This document shows, one piece after another, positions 26,801-38,316 of a stretch of DNA of 64,000 nucleotides. Both the position numbers and the translations under genes were made by a program. Origin of the DNA: Adiantum capillus-veneris (Eukaryota; Streptophyta; Polypodiopsida; Polypodiales; Pteridaceae); assembly GCA_014529385.2 (NCBI GenBank), contig CM043968.1, positions 6,847,148-6,911,147 of the forward strand. Direction: 5' to 3'. Position 1 is the stretch's first letter. Each line of letters begins with the position of its first letter. A model generated the notes under the pieces. It was not told the origin of the DNA. It saw only the letters and a list, made by a program, of their open reading frames with translations, and did no database searches.

Positions 26801-27159
26801 TTTTGGCTTTCTATTTATAAAGCAATACTTTTGTTTTTTTTACGAGCTGATTCAATGCATGTATCTTGTAACGTGTCTATAGCATGTAAATCCTCATATT
26901 ATCATAACAATGCTTTTCCATCCATAGTTTTCATTCTCTTGATAGGCCAACAAACCAAATTGATGCTGCATACATCAGATTCTACAGAAATAGTAGCCTC
27001 ACCAGCATAGAATGTTTCAATACCAATACCGATGTTATCTTCACCTAGCTCACCAAAGTTTACGGAATCAAATGGACACACATAGATGACAACCCCTTTG
27101 GCTACTACATGTGTTTTGCTTCCATCCCAAAGTTGAACCCTCTTATCCTTCCAAACCTC

Positions 27160-27975
27160 CTTGTGCTATGGACTTAGGGTCATAGGATTTCTAGCCAACA
27201 AAAAGAGCACCCTGTGGCCTTAGGGCCAATGGGTTTCTCGCTATGAAAAAGAGCACCCTTTGTCCTTAGGGCTATATGAATTCTAGCTAACACAAAGAGA
27301 ACCCTATGGCCTTAGGGCCATAGGATTTATAGCTAATAAAAAGAGCACCTTGTGGCCTTAGGGACATAGGGTTTCTAGCTAACAGAAAGAGCACCATGTG
27401 GCCTTAGGGCCATAGGGTTTCTATCCAACAAAAAGAGAACCCTTTGGACTTATTTCCATAGTGTTTCTAGATAACAAAAGAGCACCATGTGGCCTTAGGT
27501 CCATAGGGTGCTAGAAACCCTATGGCCCTCAGGCCACAAGGTGCTCTTTGTGATGGCTAGGGTTTCTAGCCATCACAAAGAGCACTCTGTGGCCTTAGGG
27601 TTGTAGGGTTTCTAACTAACACAAAGAGCACCATGTTGAATTAGGTCCACAGGGTTTCTAGCTAAAAAAAAGAGCATCATGTGGCCTTAGGGCCATAGGG
27701 TTTCTATCTAGCACAAAGAGCACCTTGTGACCTTAGGTCCATAGGGTTTCTGGCTAAAAAAAAGAGCATCATGTGGCCTTAGGGCCATAGGGTTTCTATC
27801 TAGCACAAAGAGCACCTTGTGACCTTAGGTCCATAGGGTTTCTAGCTAACAAAAAGAGCACCATGTGGCCTCAGGGCTATATAATTTCTAAATTACACAA
27901 AGAGCTCCATGCGGCTTTAGGGTCACAATGTTACTAGCCATCACAAAGAGCACCCTGTGGCCTTAGGGACATAGG
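27160..27975. repeat. ~60-bp tandem repeat array with one inverted unit
   Basis: Roughly 13-14 units built on GGCCTTAGGGCCATAGGG-TTTCTAGCTAAC-AAAAAGAGCACC. One unit at about 27,510-27,560 is inverted relative to the rest, producing a hairpin with perfect 20-bp arms (27,541-27,560 and 27,566-27,585) around a 5-base loop, with imperfect pairing continuing outwards. The array is in the minus-strand downstream part of the retroelement leader at 28-30 kb. Confidence 0.9.
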
Positions 27976-28374
27976 GTGCAGGGTTCAAATTCATCAAATC
28001 TTTCACACACACATCTATCAACCCAAACTTCTTACCTAAGAAGTTTGCTTGCAACTGCACTTTGCTCTGATTTTCTTTTCAACCACTTTCTCAACTTGTA
28101 AGGTACTTTGCACTCCAAAATGATCATCCACTTGCAGGATCCTTAGTTCTGGCTATCTGTACAAAACTTTGACTCTACAATTCTGTGTCAACTAGTGATT
28201 CTCACTTAAGTGCTCTACGGTGTTGGTCGGTATCACTAGAGGGTTGATCTCAACCAAACAATAAGGACTTGATTCCGTATATGCAGTGGTCTGAAAGGAT
28301 AGACGGGATCCTAGGGTCACAAGAAAGACTTCTGGACCACCAAATTCACAATTTGAGTCCTAAAATGTGCCTTT

Positions 28375-29531
28375 AGACATCATACACTATGATGTCTATA
28401 TACTCAGAATCAGCTCAAACTTGAATCTTATACTCTCCTTGATATGCTTTGTTCAAATCTAGGACTTGTAGGTAGGTGAATCTCCCCTATGTAGGCCTTG
28501 GTTGCTTCTAGCTTCTTTGGGAGGCTAACTGAGTAAAAAATGATCCAAATTGGATGAAACTTGGTCCTTAAGCTTTCTTCGTGGTGCTAAAAACCCTGTC
28601 TACTATGATGTCATCTTTGGTCTTTAAAAATGCCTTGTAGTCTTAGTCTAAGACATCATACGTGTATGATGTCTATCTGGTTCAGATGAAGTGAAACTCA
28701 CTCTAAAGGTCTTCCACTACACAAGCAACTCACAACACGTTTCAAAAACTAATGTCAACATTTTTTTGTGCTAGATATGGTCAAATCAAGCATTCACTTT
28801 TCCTAGATCTATCTCTTGGTCTTTAGCAACCTCAGTTTGCTTCAATTTCAATTAAATTTTTCCTATTTGCTTCTTAACTTCTCTAAATCACAATGGCTCA
28901 CCCAATTATGTATTTTGACCCAAAATCTGGCCTCTAAGACATCATACCTATATGATGTCTAGGTGGTCAGAATGGAGTTTTGTTTTTACCCCAGGTGTCC
29001 TTTGTTTTTTACAACATGCATATGTGCTCACAACAAAGTTTAGAGCTCAAACTTGCACAAATTCACCACTTTTAACTAAGGAACTTCCTAGAAAGAGTAA
29101 AACTCTCTCAATACTCAATCTATATGTCCAAATGAAATGAAAATTGGTGTATGTGCTCAACACAACATGCAGACTATGGGTATAAAGTCAAAAGTTTAAC
29201 TTGACTGCCAAATTCGCACTTCAGACATCATATGCGTATAATGTCTGTTGATATATTTTTGTCCAAATTTCATCCACAAGCATCCACAAGTCTCCAGCAT
29301 TGCTTTTCAATCACTTTTACCAATTTTCATGCAAAAATATGCTCATAACCACAAGTTTCCTATTTTTTCCATTTTTGACACCACAACTCTTGTCTTTTTG
29401 GGGACCAAATGTTAACACTTTAGTTTCATGGTGTACTAAGGGTAAAACACCCTTTTGAACACTCTGGTGCAGTCAAATTCATCAAATTTGGTCTCCAAGT
29501 GCCTCTTAGACATCATACGTGTATGATGTCC
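28375..29531 (-). repeat. palindrome array, retroelement leader 1
   Basis: Five copies of a 23-24-nt palindrome, arms AGACATCATA / TATGATGTCT around a 3-4-base centre, at 28,375, 28,651, 28,937, 29,223 and 29,508. Spacings are 276, 286, 286 and 285. Intervening sequence is only weakly conserved. Relative to the PBS and LTR at 30,047-30,066 it lies in the untranslated leader of a minus-strand element. Related arrays are at 47.4-48.2 and 60.7-61.6 kb. Confidence 0.9.
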
Positions 29532-30046
29532 AAGTTTGCAGAATTTCAAAAAAAAAATTCACAGAACTCTTGTAAATGCCCTCTTATATGCACAACATCA
29601 ATCAGTCATGAAAAAATGTCAATAGAAACCTGTTTATTGCATTTTGTCCTCAAAATCAACTTTTTAGAGATCACGAATGCAAACAAGAACTTCAACAAGT
29701 AAATCAGTGATGAATAGCTCTAGATCAAAATCAGATCACTTACCTAAAGCTACTCCTCAAATGGGGTTTTTCATTTATGAGTTAAAAAAACGCTTCACCG
29801 CCTCTCTCGGACTAGCTAAAACTTTTATCACCTAACAAATCTCTCACACTCCAACAAATACTAAACTAAAACTAATACTGCCTATGGCAAAAAATCCAGG
29901 AGAGTCACATGCTCCCTAGCACTTCCCTAGGATCTCAAGAGTCCCACTCCTATATCCTACCTAAAATAGTATAGCAAGACTCTGGCGAACCAGAGAAACT
30001 TTTCACCTCAGAGGACTAGTCTAAGGTCACCTACCTAGGGCTCTCA

Positions 30047-30064
30047 TCCTTGACAATGATGCCA
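30047..30064 (-). other. degenerate tRNA-Asp type primer-binding site
   Basis: Minus strand TGGCATCATTGTCAAGGA differs from the plant tRNA-Asp PBS largely by G-to-A and C-to-T changes. It is one base from TGTTGG (30,066), the likely end of a 5' LTR. Confidence 0.55.
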
Positions 30065-30065
30065 A

Positions 30066-31400
30066 TGTTGGCGGATATGCTGCGAGTAGCCGCTAGCACA
30101 ACGAGAACTAGGCCAACATGCTAAATGTTAGATGAGGACGTAGCTCGATCCGTAGGTGCGTGGAAGCAAATAGATGTTTGTCAATCACCTACTCGGCCTT
30201 CTAAGACAATCACTACTCGAAGAAATCAAATTCGGACATCCTCTATGACTCCCAGGGGATTTACTCTATATACAAAATGGGACGCCACCTGCGAGCGGAC
30301 AACTTTGATAAAACCCCTATATACAACTCATATGACCCCCCTTTCTACGCTTATACGACAATCAATGAATAAAACTATCATATCTCTATCTTACATATAA
30401 AATTTAGGTTTCACATGATCTAACTGAGTAAAACTAGTTAAAGAGTGTGTAGCATAGTGATTGGCAACGTACTAAGGAACCACTTTTGTTGATAACTAGA
30501 TGTACCCTCGGTGTGTCTTAGGTTCACTTTCAAAATATGTGTCTGATCATAGTGCACTCTAGCTACCTAACCCATCCAAAGCTATTGTAAATCAACCCTT
30601 GGCCTGCTCCACATCAACCCTTATCTATGACTGCCTTAATGCAAAATTTGATGTGTGACCTAATAAAAGAATTCCCAAAATTCATTCGAGTTCTAGTGCA
30701 CACCAGTGACCAATTGTTACAAGTAATCAACCCGGGTCAAGTCCCCTCCTCCCCATAGATATGATACTTTCCTCTCTTATTTTTAAGCTTGGGAGATAAA
30801 TTATTGGGGGCCTGCCCCTAACTTATACGCTTATGTAACTTGTAAAAATACCCCCCTCCCCTACACTTACGTGGTGCGATAAGTTTTCCATGGTGAATCC
30901 CCCGGGCTATGACTATGACTACAACGACAGCTACGACGCTCAAGCTAACCAAATCAAGACAAAATGTGCTCAAAACGTCACAAAACTCATAGGAAACACC
31001 CTAATCATCAAGAGGTCACTACCCTATGGACTCCAACCATATACCATGTCTATAACCACTCCATGCAACAATCGCGTATGAAGATAGACAATGTATTACA
31101 TGTCATCTTCTCTCGACATGAATGGTCCTAATGTGTAGCTCTACTTGCCATGAATCCATTAGTGCAAAGATATCAACAAACAAACACACGGATAGCAAGA
31201 AAACTCACTCACAAGGTCATGGGAGCTCACCTCATGACGGAACCAAAATCGGGCAAGCGTGGCGTTGGTGCGTAGCCCTCACCCTTGATAATGCATTGGT
31301 GGTGTCACTTTCGCAATGGCTGCTCGATAGTGTGCATAGGGAAGAGACAATACCTCTCTCTCTCTCTCTCTCTCTCTCAATTACACAGACACAGCACAAT
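30066..31400 (-). mobile_element. 5' LTR and flank of the palindrome-leader element
   Basis: The sequence right of the PBS should be the 5' LTR of the minus-strand element whose leader is 28.4-29.5 kb. It begins (in + orientation) TGTTGGCGG and contains minus-strand TATA-like sequence near 30,270 (TGTATATAGAG). The far end of the LTR could not be fixed. A short (CT)n lies at 31,351-31,378. Confidence 0.45.
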
Positions 31401-31419
31401 AACACAATAGTTTGATTAA

Positions 31420-31783
31420 TTCAAAAAGTTGGTGAGGGTTACAAAAATGTGGCTCATATACAATTCGTTCCTACCAAAAACAATCTCTTAATCCTTACAA
31501 AATGTCCTACTTCTCATCAAAATTAAATAATACAAAAATGGTCCATAGTTAACACTTTCTTAAGGGTCAACTCTTATCTTTAAACATAGTGTTAAGGCCT
31601 AAATTTTCCATAGCAAGCTATTGTTCCCAAGTGAGTAAGGCCATAATTTTGAGTTTTGAAGTCCAAATTCTGATCTTCCGGTTGTTCCGTTAAAACTCTC
31701 TATGACTTATAAAAATGTGAACCTCAAATAATTTTGCAAAGTATTTGAAATAGTTTTTACTGATAAATCTTGGGTATGTTACA
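31420..31783 (-). repeat. 3' LTR start of gag-only element
   Basis: The minus strand begins TGTAACATACCC at 31,783, directly after a purine tract GTTGGGGAGAT (31,784-31,794) that follows the gag stop codon. The far end of this LTR is not determined and I found no matching LTR within the window. Confidence 0.5.
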
Positions 31784-31794
31784 ATCTCCCCAAC

Positions 31795-32582
31795 TTATGG
31801 GTTCAAGATGTCCTCATCGTGAGAAAAAGTGAGGGTAGTTCTACTCTCATCATGAGATCGTCCACCATGATGTCCAAAATAGTGGTGTCTTTGGTCTACT
31901 TCAGTTGCTACTATCGCTCTATTAGCTAGACGTAGGCATTTGTTCCTATAATGTCCCGACTCTCCACACTCAAAGCATCGGATATCCAAACGTGGAGGAT
32001 TTTTTGTAGTAGCAACATAATCTCCTTGTGTTTGTCTATCATTGAAACTCTAAATCTATTCAACTCTTCTTCTAATCCCTTTCTCCTTCATTAAAGGTTT
32101 GGCTTGTAGTAAGGTATCTTGCACAGTGGTAGGTTTCATGGCTTCCAGTCACGAGCTATCTGGTTCTCTTAAACCTTGGCAAAAATGGGCTACTTGCTAC
32201 TCTATGGTCATTGGTTGTGTGTAACTTCTAAGCCTTACAAAATTTAAGCGGTACTCTTCCAAGGATAAGCCGTATTGTTTCAACCTAGAGAACTCATTCA
32301 TCTTTATCGCTTCATAGGCAGTAGGTAAATACCTTTCCTTCACTGATTTCTTAATCTCCCTCCAACTCTAGAATTTCTCCAATACTCCCATGTCACATCA
32401 ATTTTGTTTCCACCGTTCACTTCCCCTGAGAGGCAAAACATCCCTAGCATTGCTTGATTTATAGGTGTGGTCCTTGCAACAGAGAAGTAATCATCCATAG
32501 CTTCAATCCATACTTTTGCATCCTTCTCAATATCATCACCTTCTCCTTTAAAAGAAGGTGATTGCATTTTCTTGAGAAACAA
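31795..32582 (-). pseudogene. gag polyprotein fragment with CCHC knuckle
   Basis: N-terminal piece 32,582-32,340 contains PSFKGEGDD…WIEAMDDYF…NQAMLGMFCLSGE, the usual start of the plant Ty3/gypsy Retrotrans_gag domain. The C-terminal piece 31,989-31,795 carries a canonical zinc knuckle CFECGESGHYRNKC (CX2CX4HX4C). The middle (32,340-31,990) is frame-shifted. Gag ends immediately before the purine tract, with no protease, RT or integrase, so the element is gag-only (TR-GAG type) and would rely on a partner for pol. Confidence 0.75.
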
Positions 32583-32719
32583 CTTCTCCTAAATTTATGT
32601 GTAAATAACATCGTTCTGAGGGTTTTCCAATATAGGAGTGATATAAGGGTTCCCTTGACTGTACACATATAACACCAATGTTTATAATAACTCAAAACAC
32701 TAAAATAAATTCCAGACTA

Positions 32720-32965
32720 GTCCACTAAAAGCTCAGTATATGACTTAACCAATCATGACTTATTGAGTCCATTAAAACTCAATCGCATGACTTAACCAGT
32801 CATAACTTATCTCAATCACATAACTTAACCAATCTTGACTTATCCAATCCATTAAAACTCAATCACATAGCTTAGCAAGTCATGACTTATGTCAATCACA
32901 TGACTTAACGAGTCATGACTTATCCAATCCACTAAAAACTCAATCACATAACTTAACCAGTCAAA
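32720..32965 (-). repeat. ~50-bp leader repeats
   Basis: About five copies of a unit containing CATGACTTAACCAGTCATGA and AATCCATTAAAACTCAATC. It lies between the PBS and gag. The same unit occurs in the opposite orientation at 35,808-36,030 in the sister element. Confidence 0.85.
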
Positions 32966-33193
32966 CAATTTTTTTTTGAAGAAAAAAAAACTTGATCCCC
33001 TATTCTTAAAATCATCAAAAAGTCATATAGGGTGGTTTACAAAGATCTCTCCATGAGAAACATATTAGAGGTTTCAACCATAACGATACACATCAACTGC
33101 TGGCATGTCATAATATTTCGGTGGGTTAGGTAATGGGTATAGAAAACGATACACACAAGGAAGCTCGGGGTAGCCAATGAAAATTTTAACCAA

Positions 33194-33205
33194 GCTTTGA
33201 TACCA
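33194..33205 (-). other. primer-binding site, tRNA-iMet type
   Basis: Minus strand TGGTATCAAAGC is one mismatch from the common plant retrotransposon PBS TGGTATCAGAGC (initiator tRNA-Met). It is two bases from the LTR boundary at 33,208. Confidence 0.85.
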
Positions 33206-33207
33206 AT

Positions 33208-33860
33208 TGTGAGGTATCCAACCCAAAAGATTGGGGCGACTTGGTAGATGGCCTTCCTTTATTCTCAAGTTACATTGATCAGATCCTACTCAGATTCCAC
33301 AAAGCAAGGATACAAGCATCAGAAGAGAGGAATTCCTCTATCCATCGTGATCGTGGTTATAAGGGTCATACACCACAAGCCAAGTCGAAAATCAAAGGAT
33401 TCTAATGGGATCTAATTCCTATATCATAAGGATAAAATCTCATTCACATACCTAGGACCCATACCTAGTATACCTAGGATCCATAAACAACACCTTTTTC
33501 CCCACGTTGAAGAGACACAGTTGCCATTCATAAGTCCTAAATGTGATACGAGACTTATTCTGAAGTAACTAGTAATTTTGTAAAAAGTACCCGACTAATC
33601 AGGTCCACCCGTCCGTAGATATAGTTTTGTTTGGATACGAGTCACCTACTTTCCACACCACATATACCTATTCCTCTTGTTCCTTATTAATTTTGAGCAC
33701 AGGTTCTTTCATACAACCCTTTTAAAATCACCAAAAGAATTCTTTCTCAAATAGGACCTAATAAAGATAGTCCTATATTTCAATAAAAAAGAAATTTTCA
33801 ATTTTCTTATGAGCTTTTTGCTACCCACGGACTTTCTCTGTCTAACAAACAGAGCCTTTG
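33208..33860 (-). repeat. LTR copy (left arm of head-to-head pair)
   Basis: Starts TGTGAGGTATCCAACCC in + orientation. Its reverse complement matches 35,040-35,697 over the whole length with moderate divergence. It functions as the 5' LTR for the leader and gag on its left, although the 3' LTR-like end at 31,783 does not obviously match it. Confidence 0.8.
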
Positions 33861-34074
33861 CAAAGTATTTTTTTATTTGCTAATCATAGGGAGAATCTCG
33901 CTAACCACATGGCATCTTGCTAACCACAAGTTCCATTTAGAAACAAGATATTCCTTTAACAATTGTCCTCTTTAAATGATTCTTTATACATGATCAACCA
34001 ACTCTTAATATCAAACAACTAACTCCTAATATCAAACAATAACAATTTATCAAACAATGATAATTTTTTGAAAA

Positions 34075-34315
34075 GAAAGAAGGAGTATTTTTTGGAAAGA
34101 AGAAATGAGAATATTTTTGGATGAGAAATAGTATTTTTGGGAAAGAAATAGTATTTCTAGAAAAGAAAGAGTATTTTTAGGAAAGAAAGAGTATTTTTGG
34201 GAAAGAAAGAGTATTTTTAGGAAAGGAGTATTTTTAGAAAAGAAAAAGTATTTTTGGGAAAGAAAGAGTGTTTTTAGGAAAGAAAGAGTATTTTAAGGTA
34301 AAAAAAGAGGTAAGT
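34075..34315. repeat. purine-rich ~21-bp tandem repeats
   Basis: Some ten degenerate copies of GGAAAGAAAGAGTATTTTTA/G. They lie between the two facing LTRs, probably in the U3 of the right-hand one. Confidence 0.85.
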
Positions 34316-34477
34316 CAAGATTAAACTTCTTCTTTTTAGACAAGCTTCTCTTAAAATTAGAGTCTTCAAATCGTGCATCCAGACGTGTGTGTACAAACAA
34401 AAAAAAAAGCCGCGAATGTGCGCAAAATTTTCCTCTTGCTTTTCACTATTCTTAGCACCTTCTCTTGGCTTTGAGAG

Positions 34478-34492
34478 CTTATATAAAAGCCC
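34478..34492 (+). promoter_or_regulatory. TATA box, probable LTR promoter
   Basis: CTTATATAAAAGCCCC is a strong plant TATA box, about 1.2 kb before the 3' boundary of the + strand LTR. Transcription would start near 34,510 and run into the leader after 35,697. Confidence 0.6.
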
Positions 34493-35039
34493 CTATTCTC
34501 TCACTTTTAACATACACACATAAACTCTCAGAAGCAAAAGCTCTCTTGCCTTGATGTTGGAGGTATCTTCTCTCCCTCAACCTCTCACCCTCATCCCATC
34601 TCCATCTCCAACTTCAACTCCATCTCTACCGCCATTGTGTTGTCCCGCGGATTCTAGACCTCTATTTTTCTCTCTCCTTCTTCTTCGTCTCAACATAATG
34701 GCTCCGAAGTGAGTGAGACGAAGCTCCAAAGACGCTCTTGTTGTTTCTTTTCCAAAGAACATTCAAAGGAAGGTATCAACTACTCCAATCATAACTCAAC
34801 CTGAGATATCATGTGGGAAAGAAGTTGAAGCCGTCCAACCTCCAAAACGAGAGGTAGTCCAACACGTCACTAATCTGGTAAGATAAATTTCTAATTTTGC
34901 ATTGTTATACATGTTGGCCGGTAAGTCAAGCTTAAGAATTTCATTAAACCATCTAAGAATCCTGACTGTATCACAAGAAACAAGCATATGATGTAGAGTA
35001 GTGAAAGATTTGTTTGATAAACTGTCATTGTTTGATTTT

Positions 35040-35697
35040 AAATAGAGAAAGTCCGCAGGTAGTAACAAACTCATAAGAAAATTGGATAATTCAATTTTGT
35101 TGAAATATAGGACTATCTTCATTAGGCCTTGTCTAAGAAAAAATTATTTTGGTGATGTCTGAAGGGCTGTATGAAAGAACCTATGATTGTGATAATTAAG
35201 AGGACCCTATTTGTACATGTAAAACAATGTGGTAGTAACAAAAAAACAAGAGGAACGGGTGAGTGTGGTATGGAAAGTGGGAGACTAGTACCCAAACGAA
35301 ACTATGTCTATGGATAGGTGGACCTGATTAGTTGGATACTTTTCACAAGATTACTAGCTAGTTTAGAATAAGTCACATGTCACATTTAGAACTTATAAAC
35401 GATGGTGATGCCTCTTCAATGTGGGAAAACAGGTGTTTTTTATGGGTCCTAAGTATTTCAATGAGACTTTATCTTTATGATAAGGGAAATAGCTCCCAGT
35501 AGATTCCTTTGATTTACCGACCCGGCTTGTGGAGTATGACCCTTACAACTACGATCACAGTGGATAGAGAAATTCCTCTCTTCCGTTGCTCGTATCCTTG
35601 CTTTGTGGACTCTTAGTAGGGTGTCATCAACGCAACTTGAGAATAAAGAAAATCCAACTATCAAGTCGCCCCAATCTTTTGGGTTGGAGACCTCACA
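35040..35697 (+). repeat. LTR copy (right arm of head-to-head pair)
   Basis: Inverted match of 33,208-33,860, ending GACCTCACA at 35,697. The complete LTR probably extends left to at least the TATA box at 34,478. It is followed by TTAGTATCATATG (35,699-35,711), a mutated tRNA-iMet PBS. Confidence 0.8.
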
Positions 35698-35807
35698 ATT
35701 AGTATCATATGTTGCTCATGGAGAGATCTTTGTAGAGCCCCCTATATGACATTTTGATGACTTTATGATTAGGAGACCAAGTTGTTTTTCTTCAAAAAGA
35801 TTTTTTG

Positions 35808-36030
35808 ATTGGTTAAGTCATGTAATTGAGCTTTTGGTGGATTGGATAAGCCATGACTGGTTAAGTTATGCAATTGAGTTTTAATGGACTAGATAAGTCA
35901 TGACTGGTTAAGTCATGTGATTGCGGTTTAATGCACTGAATAAGTCATGACTGGTTAAGTCATGTGATTCAGTTTTAATGGATTGAATGAGTCATGATTG
36001 GTTAAGTTATATGATTGAGCTTTTATTGGG
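35808..36030 (+). repeat. ~50-bp leader repeats, sister element
   Basis: Four to five copies of ACTGGTTAAGTCATGTGATTG with AGTTTTAATGGATTGAATAAG, the reverse-oriented counterpart of 32,720-32,965. The element is broken off at about 36,035, before gag would begin. Confidence 0.85.
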
Positions 36031-36039
36031 CTATATCAA

Positions 36040-36495
36040 ACTACCTTTAGATGCCTCTGGCTTTAATGAGAAGCAAGCCACATTGATGGTTCCTGGACTA
36101 CCAGAGCTCAAATTTGGTGAGAGATCATACATTTTCCTCCATGACAATCAAAGTATATTTTTATTTAAGGGAGGACTTTGCACTTGCCACCATCTCCAAA
36201 TTTCAAGAGGGGAGGAGTGGATTTGTATCTGATGACAGCAGTGACAAAACGAGGCGATGGAAACCTCTAGTAACCCAATGGAGTGCCCCGAACTCTGCTT
36301 TGACAAGGGAGAAAATTATAGAGAGACACTCCCAGATGAGGCTAACTTCCAAGCTATCAGAAACAACCTCAAGCCATCAACCAGTACTCAAGAAGTAGAT
36401 GATTGGTTTAAGCGTCCCGCACAAGGGTCCACGAGGTCATTGGACCTATAATGTAAGGTCGATGACTTATATACAAGATGAGATCTACATGGTAC

Positions 36496-36529
<34 letters not shown>

Positions 36530-37430
36530 ATTCTAGCTGGCATTGTCTTTCTCTAACTCATCCTTTTGTGTACAGTCATGGATTACTAAAAAGGATGACT
36601 TCCTTCGCCGTCGGACAAGAGAGTATCGTGGAAGGGATGCATCATTGGGACAATACCTTGCTAGACTCTATGAGGCATCCATACTAGTCTTTCGCAATGG
36701 AATGTCCCAAGAGGGAAGTATTGCAACATTCCAAGATGCTCTCATACTTCATAGGTGGACCAATGCTACCACAAAATGTAGACAAAGTTATCCTCGTCGA
36801 CAAAGTTTTTGTTACAGAATGGTTTGGATATTGTTTGGGGTACACTGGTGGTCGTGCAGCTTATTATTACACATACACAGCAATGGCACTCACTTTGGGG
36901 AAACAAAATCCAAATGAACACTTAGATTATGGAAAACATTTAATGATCTGATACAAGGGTAATGTGCCAAAAGATATCCACTATCTGTCATCAAGTTGAG
37001 AGACTTGTAACTTGTATTGTATCTATTATATTATTAGGTATCTCTTGTACGTGTTGTGACCTAAAATCAAAATCTCTTGATCCACCTATGGTTAACATAT
37101 TGCATTGTCTCTCTCCACTTTCTCTAGCCTTCACGAGCACTGGAAGTTGTTGAATGTCTCTACTCGTTTCCTTTTCCTTTGTTGCAAATGCCTAATTGCT
37201 TGTGCTATTGTCGAACAATCCAATACATTTTTTTGCTACAGTCGGTGAAGGATTCTATGATAGAACCACTGAAACAACTCTTTCAAACTGTTTGCCTTAT
37301 CTCAAGAGCCACCATGTTGTGTGTGTCTGAAATATGCATTCTTGACCATGTAATGAGACTTTTCCAAGCCTTGGATGTTCCATATGCCTGGGTTTCCATA
37401 CTTTTGAATGAAGTATGGTAAGTGATTGAA
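36040..37430 (+). other. possible coding debris, unidentified
   Basis: Several + strand frames (36,114-36,398, 36,257-36,451, 36,543-36,917, 36,697-36,951) look moderately protein-like, for example LVDKVFVTEWFGYCLGYTGG at about 36,790-36,850, but no domain is recognised and no frame is long. They may be remains of a protein carried by the transposon fragment that follows. Confidence 0.25.
36497..36527. repeat. poly-C run (31 nt)
   Basis: Uninterrupted C run. The polyproline frame it creates is not evidence for a gene. Confidence 0.9.
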
Positions 37431-37439
37431 AATGATGTG

Positions 37440-38316
37440 CTGCAAATAAAACTAGTTTTTAGGAATTTTAAACACCCTTTTAGCCCTTATCATTTAAAAG
37501 GGTGCTTTAACAATACCATGTACTGAATGATCAGAGTTTCAGTCCATGTTGTCCTAAATGCTTTCTTTAGTAGTTGAAGGGTCTCCTTAAACTTGTTTAG
37601 ATAATTTTGTGTGCACTCATCTTTGTCACACATCTGAAATAGCACATTGATGGAATTCTACACTTCACCTTTGACATTGCGAGTTGTGGGTTCCTGGTCC
37701 TTCACTGCCATGTGGAGATTTTTCCATTTTGCTGAAACTCAATTCTGCTGACATAAGTGGACTAATATATCGTTCCACGCTTGGTTAGCTTCTTATCTTT
37801 CATGCCTGTTGGTTTTGATAAAAAACAACGTGCCTTGACCCCACCAATAGATGGTTTGTAAGGTACATCTTTATCATTGGTTGACCTTTTCTCGTCTCGT
37901 TGGATTTTCACATTGCCCCCATGGAGACCCATCTCTTACAAAACCAGTTCAAGCGCCTCTACCACAACCTTCTGTTCTTTTAAATTCTTGATTTTCCAAG
38001 AAAACCCAATCTATAGATACACCAACTTCTCCACAATTCTACAAAGAGCATGCATTATACAAATGTGGACATTGACAAGTGCAATATCCAAAATTGGGTG
38101 GAAATTAGGATCCTCATTGTGGTGAGTAGGAGCCTTTCTCCACCATTTTGGGTTCATCGTCTTTGTTAGCTCCATGCAATACAAGCATGTAGCCTTTACC
38201 ATAGCACCAATTCCACAATTATACATACACTTCAGTTTTTTAAGGTCACCTGCGAGATGCCATTGGACTTGAAATTCTCCCCTCCCATTGAAAACCACCA
38301 CCTTTCCTTGATTCAT
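37440..38316 (-). pseudogene. transposon-derived protein fragment
   Basis: The minus-strand frame 38,316-38,011 contains WHLAGDLKKLKCMYNC…CLYCM…VHICIMHALCRIVEKLV. The CX2C pair and the H-C/H-A-L-C segment look zinc-binding and resemble uncharacterised transposon-associated proteins of plants and animals. Coding composition continues leftwards to about 37,440 (…AVKDQEPTTRNVK…, …NYLNKFKETLQLLKKAF…) with at least one stop. It may be another part of the family seen at 45.8-47.1 kb, but that is a guess. Confidence 0.4.

Noticed and set aside
27972-27982. GGTTCAAATTC as a pol III B box
   Set aside because: No A box, no tRNA-like fold and no A-rich tail nearby.
27160-29531. CRISPR-like regular repeats
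   Set aside because: The 60-bp units are contiguous without spacers and the palindromes are 285 bp apart; eukaryotic retroelement context, no cas genes.
31783-33208. LTR ends at 31,783 and 33,208 as one matched pair
   Set aside because: The sequences beyond the two ends are not visibly homologous, so I did not join them into one confirmed element.
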